Below are positions 17,898-26,082 of a stretch of 36,470 bases of DNA, in pieces. Under the pieces are notes generated by a model, which did no database searches, had not been told where the DNA came from, and worked only from the letters and a program-made list of their open reading frames with translations. The position numbers and the translations under genes are program-made. The stretch lies in NCBI GenBank assembly GCA_016928455.1, contig JAFGKP010000123.1, forward strand, positions 1 to 36,470. The letters run 5' to 3'. The DNA comes from Methanomicrobia archaeon (GTDB lineage Archaea; Halobacteriota; Syntropharchaeia; Alkanophagales; Methanospirareceae). Each line of letters begins with the position of its first letter. Positions within the stretch are counted from its first letter, which is position 1.

Positions 17898-18374
17898 GAT
17901 CATGCTGCGGTGAGAGCGAGCTTACCGATAGGTTATTAATGATCGCAACCGTCTGTTCCAGGCGCTCATAAGGCGTTTCTTGGTGTAAATGCACGCACCA
18001 CCATTTGCAGCCCGGTAACTTCGTGAGCCCCGTCAAGAAAATCATTCACATGTAACAAAAAAGTTTGTTGTTTGGCTAACACGGAGAGTAGCTCCGAACC
18101 AGCGGGAAAAGAACGGCGCTCGGTATGTGAAGTATCAGTGGATCGTTATTGGACGTGGTGAAGCGTTCAGCTCTGCTATACTAGATAAACAGAACTCTCA
18201 AAACACGCGGGAAAGGATTCTCCCTTGTCCGAAAGGTAGCCCTAGCTTGGAATATAGTTAAATAGACTCTGCACTTACTTATTGGTAATGGGGCGGGGAG
18301 AAGAAGATCATTTAGCCACACGGTAACCAACCCTACGCAGCAGACCGGAATCGGTCGCGGGTGGAGTATCACAC

Positions 18375-18863
18375 ATGGTAGAGCCTCCTGATACACACGA
18401 CATCAGTAATGAAATGGCCCTCACATCTACGAACAAGCGGGCGATGCTCGAGCGTGTAAAAGCAGATTTCGAGGAGTTTGATGCGGGGTGCAGGGGGATA
18501 GTGCTTTTTGGCTCTTATGCTGAAGGGGAGCAGACGAAGAGAAGCGATATTGACGTTTGTATAATCAAGCCCTTGGATGGCATTCTTGACGCCATTTACG
18601 ATAAACTTGGTGGGAAATACGACATCAAAGTGTTTGAGAACTTGCCACTGTACATAAAACAGGAAGTTATAAGAACTCATGAAGTAGTAGTTGGCAATGA
18701 ACTTGACTTATCGGAATATTTCCACTTTTTTAGGAAATTGTGGCAGGATGTAGAGCACAGGATTATAGCGAACGAATTTACTACTTTTGCGGAAAGGAAG
18801 CGGTACAGGAGGCGATGGTTGCATGAGAAAGAGAAGATACTTCGAGAAATTGGAAGTATTTGA
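18375..18863 (+). CDS. MNT-type nucleotidyltransferase antitoxin (start may be 18414)
   Basis: IVLFGSYAEGEQTKRSDIDVCII gives the GS-x10-DxD motif; overlaps a downstream HEPN gene. Confidence 0.85.
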   Translation: MVEPPDTHDISNEMALTSTNKRAMLERVKADFEEFDAGCRGIVLFGSYAEGEQTKRSDIDVCIIKPLDGILDAIYDKLGGKYDIKVFENLPLYIKQEVIRTHEVVVGNELDLSEYFHFFRKLWQDVEHRIIANEFTTFAERKRYRRRWLHEKEKILREIGSI

Positions 18864-19233
18864 AGGTGAGCTGAAATTCATACAAGCGAATGCATCTGCA
18901 TTACAGGACGATGTTACGAGACGGGCGTTGTTGTATGCGTTAGAGGTTTGCGTAGATGTGGTGATGGACGTGGTTGCGATGGCAACGAGGGACTTAGGAC
19001 TGACCGTTGAAGATGATTACACGAACATCGAGAAGCTCGAGAACGAGCAGATGCTGGTAGAGCGGGAAGGAGAGCTACTCAGGAGATTCAATGGTCTGAG
19101 GAATGCAATTGTGCATAGATATAATCAGCTGGATTTGAACGCGATCCAGAGGGGTTTGCGGGGAATAGAAGAGTTGTATGAGGTATTAGACAAATTAGTG
19201 GGTGTAGTTGAGCGAGAAGGGGCACTGGAGTGA
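18823..19233 (+). CDS. HEPN (HepT/DUF86) toxin
   Basis: LLRRFNGLRNAIVHRYNQLD contains the R-x4-H-x-Y HepT motif; starts inside the MNT gene. Confidence 0.82.
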   Translation: MRKRRYFEKLEVFEGELKFIQANASALQDDVTRRALLYALEVCVDVVMDVVAMATRDLGLTVEDDYTNIEKLENEQMLVEREGELLRRFNGLRNAIVHRYNQLDLNAIQRGLRGIEELYEVLDKLVGVVEREGALE

Positions 19234-19388
19234 GCCTGAGAAAGGAGATGGTAAGCGAGAAGGTTGTAAAGGCGCTAGAGGAACAATTACGAATGATTGG
19301 CGGGCTGATATCGGAAGAGCGTCACCTAACAGTTAAGGATTATCGAGATTATTTGAAATCAACCGATGGCCGGAGTATTGAGGTATAG
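19230..19388 (+). CDS. Small ORF (52 aa, GTG start) translationally coupled to the HEPN gene
   Basis: VSLRKEMVSEKVVKALEEQLRMIGGLISEERHLTVKDYRDYLKSTDGRSIEV*, overlaps the HEPN stop by 4 nt. Confidence 0.35.
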   Translation: MSLRKEMVSEKVVKALEEQLRMIGGLISEERHLTVKDYRDYLKSTDGRSIEV

Positions 19389-19432
19389 GATAGGCGGTGA
19401 ACGGGACACATGAATATTCCTGAATTGAAAGG

Positions 19433-19594
19433 ATGTTAATCGAATTGGATAAAAACCTCCATTCGATATTGGATATGGTGAGGGAGACGAGGAAGCCTGA
19501 AGAGGACGTTGTAGAATCAGTTGCGGGTGCTTGGGGATACGATGTGGATGGTGTGGAATTCGCAAGAAAACTGAGACGAACAGAACGGGTATGA
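19433..19594 (+). CDS. Putative VapB-like antitoxin (53 aa)
   Basis: MLIELDKNLHSILDMVRETRKPEEDVVESVAGAWGYDVDGVEFARKLRRTERV*, overlaps the PIN start by 4 nt. Confidence 0.5.
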   Translation: MLIELDKNLHSILDMVRETRKPEEDVVESVAGAWGYDVDGVEFARKLRRTERV

Positions 19595-19770
19595 GACTGT
19601 TCCTGGACACGTCGATCTTTGTGGATGTTCTGAGGACTGTACAGGCTGAAACATCCAAATCAGTCATCAAGAGTTTACAGGAGGGTAATGAGGGTTTTAC
19701 ATCAGCAATAGCAGTTGCAGAGCTCAGTGTTCCTTTCCCTTTTTTCCCCTTTTATGATCGGTACCTATAA
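19591..19770 (+). pseudogene. Truncated VapC/PIN toxin
   Basis: MRLFLDTSIFVDVLRT...EGNEGFTSAIAVAELS is a PIN N-terminus; unrelated VPFPFFPFYDRYL* follows; later PIN acidic motifs are absent. Confidence 0.65.
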
Positions 19771-19785
19771 ACACCACTATTTAAA

Positions 19786-19865
19786 GGTTACTTACATGTA
19801 ACTAAAACCTATTATATATAAATATTACTTACAGAGTCCTCCGCTTCGACGCTAACACGGTCATG
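19786..19865 (+). repeat. Dispersed repeat copy A (pairs with 23934-24006)
   Basis: ggttacttacatgtaactaaaacctattatatataaatattacttacagagtcctccgcttcgacgc vs ggttacttaccggtaactaaaatctatcacatataactgttacttacaggtcatccgcttcgacgc. Confidence 0.75.
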
Positions 19866-20060
19866 TGTCCGGAGCGGCTGATTGAGCTGGAGCGGCAATT
19901 CATCGCACGCCGTGAAATCGGGCTTGTGATCGCGTGGGTATTCAGCGTATCTCCGAATGATAGGATACGACAAGAATGACTACAGGTTCCCGCCCCCAGA
20001 CACCGATAACGATTTATATGCCGTAGATACTACCTTATTAGTAGTGGTGCACCAAGAAAA

Positions 20061-20309
20061 ATGAGTTCTGTAACCGTAACGTTCCGTGGGATACCCGAAG
20101 AGATACTCAATAAAATGGTGGAGTACGGGATAGCGGAGACAAAAAGCGAAGCAATTCGGGTAGCTCTGGTAAATTTCGGCATTGAGATGGGATTACTCAG
20201 CGAACTGGAGTTGGTAAAATCACTGAGAGCGCAGCTAGCTGAGCGCAAACCATCGCACGTGGAAGTTGCCGAAGAGATTAAGAGGGCTAAACTTGAGAGT
20301 CTTCGTTGA
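20061..20309 (+). CDS. Ribbon-helix-helix antitoxin of a PIN pair
   Basis: MSSVTVTFRGIPEEILNKMVEYGIAETKSEAIRVALVNFGIEMGLL... RHH pattern; 3' end overlaps the PIN reading frame. Confidence 0.75.
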   Translation: MSSVTVTFRGIPEEILNKMVEYGIAETKSEAIRVALVNFGIEMGLLSELELVKSLRAQLAERKPSHVEVAEEIKRAKLESLR

Positions 20310-20708
20310 TAGCTCTGTATTCATTTACGGTCTCGAGTTTGCGGAATCCAACTCCGCCTTAATTTACGATGGAATAGCTCGTGGTACGGTCAAAGCGGTA
20401 ATCAATGAGAAAGTCATTAAAGAAGTTGTTAATTACTTCGGGCGAAGGAAGGCAGACATTTTGCGTATCTCATTGAGTCTCAACTCAGAAGAATCTGTGA
20501 AGTTAAGCAGCGACAGGATTACGCAGGCGAAATTGGGAACTGGAAGGGAATAATCAAAGATAAGGATTTGGAACATCTAGCGACTGCTAAAGCGTTCAAT
20601 TTGAAGATAGTCGCTTTTGATACTGACTTCCAGTCGTTCGAAGAATACCATACACCCAAACAATTTGTTGAAGTCCTGGGAGAAAAGCCGTATGAAATTG
20701 AGTGGTAA
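20293..20708 (+). pseudogene. PIN-domain toxin with frameshift near 20505
   Basis: LRVFVDSSVFIYGLEFAESNSALIYDGI...NEKVIKEVVNYFGRR in one frame; DYAGEIGNWKGIIKDKDLEHLATAKAFNLKIVAFDTDFQSFEEYHTPKQFVEVLG in another. Confidence 0.7.
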
Positions 20709-20914
20709 GTATCCAAAACCAGCGTCACACGGTTCTTGTCTTCGTGGAGCGGAGCGGACCCGCAAAGCTTAAACCCACAGAAACTAAAGAGTGTTTTGAA
20801 CAGGTGCGAGCGCTTTATTCGAGGCATTTTTGCCCACAATAGCGGGTCTCGTTCATACTATATCGCCGCTGTTCGTTCTTAACCTGAAGTTGGAGAAGAA
20901 CCAACAGTAGAGAC

Positions 20915-21310
20915 ATGGCAGTATTAGTAGATAAAACGGGGCGCATCGTCGCGACACATGCCATAACGCTCCACGGGCATTATGACCCTGAGCGCTGGGA
21001 TAGTGATACTGTAAGCGAGTTCATAGCAGAGAAGATGCAGCTCTTGGAGGATAAAGCTGATATAGAGCTATTACAGATTGATGGAGATAAGATAGAGGTA
21101 GTTGTCTACGTTTCCGAGCCTGATAAGCCGCCACATACTGTAGAGAGTTATGCGTTCTTCTGGATGATGAATCATGACATAACCCGGGAGAACGGACTAT
21201 TCGTGGATACCATTCTTGTTACTGAGTGTGAGGTTGAGCACAGTCTGTATATTGTGGTGGGGCACTATAAAAATAAGAATAAAAACAAAAATAGATCAGT
21301 ACATGAGTAA
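20915..21310 (+). CDS. Conserved hypothetical protein, copy A (131 aa)
   Basis: MAVLVDKTGRIVATHAITLHGHYDPERWDSDTVSEFIAEKMQLLEDKADIELL...; near-identical paralog at 24602-24973. Confidence 0.75.
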   Translation: MAVLVDKTGRIVATHAITLHGHYDPERWDSDTVSEFIAEKMQLLEDKADIELLQIDGDKIEVVVYVSEPDKPPHTVESYAFFWMMNHDITRENGLFVDTILVTECEVEHSLYIVVGHYKNKNKNKNRSVHE

Positions 21311-21311
21311 G

Positions 21312-21368
21312 GCTCGCGTGCATTTACAAAATTGTGCCAGCAGTGAGCTTTGTTGGGTTAACCAGACC
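21312..21368 (+). repeat. Dispersed repeat, pairs with the window end (36416-36470)
   Basis: gcgtgcatttacaaaattgtgccagcagtgagctttgttgggttaaccagacc vs gcgtgattttacaaaattgcgttagcagcgagcttcgttagggtaaccagacc. Confidence 0.75.
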
Positions 21369-21607
21369 GAAAGGAATTAGTATATTGAGAGCGGATAAGT
21401 TATTGTGTTCGAATCAGTCTTATCCGCCCTCAAAAACAGTATATGTCTCATCCAACTTAAACGTACCGATTTGGGGGGATGACCCTCTGGTGGTCGGTAA
21501 AGGGCTCACTGAGCAATTCATAAGCGGGATCAACCTCGTCATGTCACGGATAGCCCCTGTAATCAGCAACTTTATAAGCATACAGTCACTAGTGGATTTC
21601 ACGGGCT

Positions 21608-21847
21608 ATGAAATTTAACATCACCCTTGAACGCGACGAGGAGGGGCGGTATGTTGCGGAATGTACCGACCTCCCCGGGTGTCTCTCTGAAGGCGAAACG
21701 GTGCAGGAAGCGATCGAGAACATCAGTGAAGCAATCGTGGGCTGTTTGAAATCGCGACTCAAGCTAGCTGGCGAGCAGTTGAAAGTCCCCGCGTTTTATC
21801 AGAAGCTGGATATTTCATTGGATCTTACGGGCACCGCGTATGTCTAA
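21608..21847 (+). CDS. hicB: HicB-family antitoxin
   Basis: MKFNITLERDEEGRYVAECTDLPGCLSEGETVQEAIENISEAIVGCLKSR. Confidence 0.9.
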   Translation: MKFNITLERDEEGRYVAECTDLPGCLSEGETVQEAIENISEAIVGCLKSRLKLAGEQLKVPAFYQKLDISLDLTGTAYV

Positions 21848-22079
21848 GCTTCCCCGGGCGAGCGATGAGAAGCATGTTGCTGCGTTCAAACGAGCTGGTT
21901 GGAAGCTGAATCATATTGAAGGGAGTCACTACATTCTGATCAAAGAAGGGAGTGATGTCCACGTATCAATACCGGTACATAAGAATAAAACCCTCGGTCC
22001 CGGTCTTTTGAAGAAACTCATTGTCAAGGCAGATCTCACCATTGAGGGATATATCAAGCTCTTTTATAGCAAAAAGTAA
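21840..22079 (+). CDS. hicA: HicA-family mRNA interferase toxin
   Basis: KHVAAFKRAGWKLNHIEGSHYILIKEGSDVHVSIPVHKNKTLGPGLLKKLIVKADLTIEGYI; overlaps hicB. Confidence 0.9.
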   Translation: MSKLPRASDEKHVAAFKRAGWKLNHIEGSHYILIKEGSDVHVSIPVHKNKTLGPGLLKKLIVKADLTIEGYIKLFYSKK

Positions 22080-22376
22080 CCAAGTGGTCTTTAGCATCAT
22101 CACTACCAGTCTTTTCATTTTCCCCCATATTCTTTTTAGCGCTCACTTCTGCAGTGCTTCTGTACTTCCTCCTAACGTTTGAACATGCAGTGAATGTAGT
22201 TAGTTTGGTAGGATTATAACGCTACACACGCTTTCATCACAATCGTATTTCAACCACGCGGAATCGGTCTCAGGATTGCTTTTCTGGAGGAGCGCCCTCT
22301 CCGCACGCCCAAGGAATTATCAGGATACAAGTTATATAAGTATCCAATCACAATCTTTCAGTGGTGGCTGTGCTGT

Positions 22377-22562
22377 ATGGTGCTCAAAGTGAAGGCGCGG
22401 TATGAGGGTGAGGTCTTAAAGCCGCTGGAAGCGGTGGATTTGAAGGAAGGAGAAGAAGTAGAGCTTGAACTTAAGCGGGGTTCATTACAAGATTTTCATG
22501 GGAAGCTACAGCTTGAAAAAGAGCTTGCAGACGAAGTGATTGAGCTGGAGCTATGGGATTGA
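22377..22562 (+). CDS. DUF104 (AF2212-like) antitoxin
   Basis: LKVKARYEGEVLKPLEAVDLKEGEEVELELKRG. Confidence 0.85.
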   Translation: MVLKVKARYEGEVLKPLEAVDLKEGEEVELELKRGSLQDFHGKLQLEKELADEVIELELWD

Positions 22563-23053
22563 GCTTTGTCGGTATAAAATCAGGCGCAGGAATCTATGTG
22601 GATGCTAACATACACCTCTATTCCGCCTTTAAGCATCCCGTTTATGGTGCTTCGTGTCGGGATTTATTGATCCGTATAGATGAGGGGGACGTGTATGGTT
22701 ACACCTCGGATTTTGTGTTAGATGAGGTTTTGCATAAATTGATGATTGCGGAAGTAGCGAAGAACTATACAAAGAGTGCAAGGGAAGCGATTGTATATAT
22801 AAAAAAGAATCCCGAGGTGATTTCGCAGCTCGAGGTTGTATGGGCCGAGAGGGATCTCCTTGAACATTCTCATCTCGTCGTTTTGGAGAATCGATCTCTG
22901 TTCCCTGACTTTGTTAAGATATCGAAGAGCTATAACTTGATGGTCACTGATGCGGTTCACGTAGCTATAATGAGCAGGCACGGTTTGACGAACATCGCCA
23001 CGAACGATCCCGATTTCGAAAGAGTGGCAGGGCTCACGGTTTGGAAGCCGTAG
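22553..23053 (+). CDS. PIN-domain toxin (VapC-like)
   Basis: GIYVDANIHLYSAFKHPVYGASCRDLL...FVLDEVLHKLMI...SYNLMVTDAVHVAIMSRHGLTNIATNDPDFERVAGLTVWKP; overlaps the DUF104 gene. Confidence 0.87.
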   Translation: MGLSFVGIKSGAGIYVDANIHLYSAFKHPVYGASCRDLLIRIDEGDVYGYTSDFVLDEVLHKLMIAEVAKNYTKSAREAIVYIKKNPEVISQLEVVWAERDLLEHSHLVVLENRSLFPDFVKISKSYNLMVTDAVHVAIMSRHGLTNIATNDPDFERVAGLTVWKP

Positions 23054-23188
23054 AGGCGTGTAAGCGGCGGTATGCTGCTGTTCTTCCCGGCATAGGCATC
23101 AAGCGATAGAAATAAAGGTCATCGGTCGCTGTCGGTCGCTCAGTCAGCACCTCCAGCAGATCCGGTTATTAAGTACGGTTAGAATAGT

Positions 23189-23683
23189 TCACACGACGAC
23201 CGTCCACTGGAGCACCTGGCCGCCGGAGACGGAGACGACGCTGATACGATCTCCGCTTTTGAGCTCAGCGCCCGGTGCGAGGAGTAATTCGAGCTCATCG
23301 GCGATCTCAAAATCAGGCTTCGAGATCGACCCGCGGTTCAGGGTCGCGTTACCCGCGTAGATCGCGCCGTTGATCCGAATCTCGAGGTTCTCACAGACCG
23401 TCTCGTTCAGGACGCGCTCGTCGGTGGGCTGGAAGGCGTTGGAGAGCGTATCCCCGCCCATATGCACGATGGTGACCTGATCAGAACCGGGCTTGGCACC
23501 CTCGATCATGATGTTGACCGAGTTCACCCTGAGTGCGGCATGCAGTATCCCCGCTGCGTACGTTGCGAGCATGGCCGCGATGATAATGACCACCACGATC
23601 ATCAGCAGCTCGCCGATTATCGGGCTCACCGCACGATCATCTTTGAGCATCTCTTTCCACCTCCGTATCACTATTCTAGCCAT
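23189..23683 (-). CDS. Archaeal type IV pilin N-terminal domain protein
   Basis: MARIVIRRWKEMLKDDRAVSPIIGELLMIVVVIIIAAMLATYAAGIL, class III signal-like motif plus hydrophobic helix; internal ATG chosen. Confidence 0.83.
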   Translation of the reverse strand: MARIVIRRWKEMLKDDRAVSPIIGELLMIVVVIIIAAMLATYAAGILHAALRVNSVNIMIEGAKPGSDQVTIVHMGGDTLSNAFQPTDERVLNETVCENLEIRINGAIYAGNATLNRGSISKPDFEIADELELLLAPGAELKSGDRISVVSVSGGQVLQWTVVV

Positions 23684-23933
23684 CAGCAATATATACTTTG
23701 CGCTCGCGCACATGTTAGTCCCACCCAAACAGTTGCGCACGTTTGACAGCATTAAGCGAAGCGGAGAAGCTATACACTAACCATATAACACGTTTACCAG
23801 AACGTTTTTCACTCTAGAAAGTCTTTCATCTCTGTAGGTGGTGTTCCAAGAGGTGCTCGTGCTTGTTGCGACCAAGCCTAGCGGCCCGATCAGGGCGACG
23901 ATGCCGGGTGGTGTTACGAGTGGCACTTCTATT

Positions 23934-24006
23934 GGTTACTTACCGGTAACTAAAATCTATCACATATAACTGTTACTTACAGGTCATCCGCTTCGACGCG
24001 GTCACG
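23934..24006 (+). repeat. Dispersed repeat copy B (pairs with 19786-19865)
   Basis: See copy A alignment. Confidence 0.75.
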
Positions 24007-24088
24007 CACGGCGTTCGCGAGTCTGCTCGTGTTCGGCTCGTGATCTGGTGGTGGAGCATGCGTAAAGAGCGCCGACCCAGATGACCGA

Positions 24089-24450
24089 CTAGTCTGCTAT
24101 CCAGATCGCGTCGCGGACTACCGTGAAATAACGATGCTCCTTCTCATGGGTGATCTCGTCAATGCCGCGTTTCTCGGGATTCTGATCTTCAAGTTCAAGT
24201 CCCGTCACCAGGCGGTTCAGGTACTTCCTGTCAATCCGTTTCGCGGCCTTCCCGTTAATTGCGGCGACCTCACGTAGTCCTCGAAGCGTTTGGTATAGTG
24301 GCTGTACGTGTCCACGAAGTTTAGCTGGTACCGGATCTTCCGTTCAGTGAAGACGAAGAAGCACTGCTTCGGCCGATCTGCCGGGAACAGGTATCCTCAC
24401 GGGAACCGCAGCGTTTGCCACCGAGGCGAGGGGCACGTGGCAGTCTTACG
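24089..24450 (-). mobile_element. Degraded ISL3-like transposase fragment
   Basis: Reverse strand CFFVFTERKIRYQLNFVDTYSHYTKRFEDYV, then after a frame change VAAINGKAAKRIDRKYLNRLVTGLELEDQNPEKRGIDEITHEKEHRYFTVVRDAIWIAD*; resembles ISL3 RFT.RFE.YV, KRIDKRYL and GIDEI..KKGHRYLTVV blocks. Confidence 0.65.
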
Positions 24451-24601
24451 TGTACGGTCCACTACCAGCGTCACTCGGTGCTCGTCTGCGCGGAGCGGAC
24501 GGAACCGCAAAGCTTAAAACCACAGCAATTAAAGTGGTTTCTGAACAGGGTTGAGAGAGCTTCAGTCGAGGCGTTTTTGCTCACGCTGTTCGTTCCTGAA
24601 G

Positions 24602-24973
24602 ATGGCAGTATTAGTAGATAAAACGGGGCGCATCGTTGCGACACATTCCATAACGCTTCACGGGCATTATGACCCTAAGCGCTGGGATAGTGATACTGTA
24701 AGCGAGTTCATAGCAGAGCAGCTGCAGCTCTTGCAGGATAAAGCTGATAGAGAGCTATTACAGATCACGGGAAATACGATAGCTGTAGTGGTCTACGTTT
24801 CCGAGCCTGATAAGCCGCCATATACTATTGAGAGTTATGCTTTCTTCTGGATGATGACCCATGACATAACCCGAGAGAACGGCCTCTTTGTGGATACCAT
24901 TGATGTTACTGAGTGTACGGTTGAGAACAGTCTGTATATTGTGGTGGGGCACTGTAAAACAAAACAAGAATAA
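24602..24973 (+). CDS. Conserved hypothetical protein, copy B (paralog of 20915-21310)
   Basis: MAVLVDKTGRIVATHSITLHGHYDPKRWDSDTVSEFIAEQLQLLQDKADRELL..., about 17 differences over about 118 aligned residues. Confidence 0.75.
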   Translation: MAVLVDKTGRIVATHSITLHGHYDPKRWDSDTVSEFIAEQLQLLQDKADRELLQITGNTIAVVVYVSEPDKPPYTIESYAFFWMMTHDITRENGLFVDTIDVTECTVENSLYIVVGHCKTKQE

Positions 24974-25375
24974 ACCACTACATGATTACGGCTCCGCAGC
25001 GACCGGGGAGAACGGACGTGTTGTGTTCTGTAACCCGTTCACCGCTATTCTATCCCGGTACGGGCACGGAAAAAGCAGTCTCTTCGCGGCTTTTCGATCG
25101 GTGAATCGGGATCTGAACCACCGCACGACACGCTCGCGCTCATTCATAAACGTGGTGGAAACAAGCGAGCGAAGGCAGCCCGGGAACGGAAATCAGTCGG
25201 AAGTCCATGCTGGGACCCCAAGGTGGTGGCGATTCGCCGATTCATGAACATATTCACCAGGTCTTGCTGATCTGATACTCGCGCCGGTTCGAATTAAAGG
25301 AAAAATCAAAAGAGGGTGTTAAAAAAAAGCCACCCTCGTATCCCTTTTCATGTTTATTATACTCTCGTTTCACGT

Positions 25376-25876
25376 CTACGATACAGTGATCCGCTGCAGG
25401 ATGTTGTCACTGGGCGTATGCAGGATAACAATGCTATCCCCATTTGTAAGATTGACGAACGTCAAATCGAGCTGATCTCCGGGAGCAAAACGAGCATCCC
25501 AATTAGCAGAGGCATTATTCCAAGCTACACTGTTTTTTGATAATGCACTTAGCTGGTTGCTACCACATGCAACACCATTTAGTCTTATCTCAAGGTACTC
25601 CCACTTATCAGTCATATTCGTTTTTTCAGCAGAGTCAAATGCATCGGTGATTGTATCACCGCCGTGATGGAATACCGTTACGGGGACAGTTCCGCCCGCA
25701 CTAACGCCTTCAACGACCATTGCGGAACTGGGCGCTTTATTCACGCCGCCGATGATCCCGTAGGCGAAGGCCGCAACAACTGCGGCAATGATCACGACGA
25801 TCGCGATCATCATGATCACACCGATGACCGGTGATACTGCTTTATCGTCCTTCTTCATGCTTCTTTTGGTTGTCAT
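25376..25876 (-). CDS. Archaeal type IV pilin N-terminal domain protein
   Basis: MKKDDKAVSPVIGVIMMIAIVVIIAAVVAAFAYGIIGGVNKAPSSAMVVEG; strong ribosome-binding sequence aggaggtgat upstream. Confidence 0.9.
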   Translation of the reverse strand: MTTKRSMKKDDKAVSPVIGVIMMIAIVVIIAAVVAAFAYGIIGGVNKAPSSAMVVEGVSAGGTVPVTVFHHGGDTITDAFDSAEKTNMTDKWEYLEIRLNGVACGSNQLSALSKNSVAWNNASANWDARFAPGDQLDLTFVNLTNGDSIVILHTPSDNILQRITVS

Positions 25877-25901
25877 TTTTTATCGTATCACCTCCTAAAA
25901 C

Positions 25902-25920
25902 GTTTCTTTGACAAAGAAAC
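25902..25920. promoter_or_regulatory. Perfect inverted repeat GTTTCTTT-gac-AAAGAAAC directly upstream of the pilin RBS
   Basis: Read directly; a further GAAAGAAAC lies at about 25927-25935. Confidence 0.5.
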
Positions 25921-25996
25921 CTTTACGAAAGAAACTTTTTTTCAGATCTTTCAGCTCGGGTCTCTTTGCATCGTGTCTCGATTCTGTAGGTACAAG

Positions 25997-26048
25997 AGCC
26001 TTCCGGGTCTCGGAAGGCTGGTCAGAGCCCACAAGAAGGGCTCGTGAC
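25997..26048. ncRNA. Tandem hairpins; candidate structured leader or small RNA
   Basis: AGCCTTCCG-GGTCT-CGGAAGGCT (25997-26019, 9-bp stem) then GTCAGAGCCC-ACAAGAA-GGGCTC-g-TGAC (26021-26048, 10-bp stem with one bulge). Confidence 0.5.
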
Positions 26049-26082
26049 AGTAAACAAGGTAGCTGAGTTACGAAGTTTGAGA

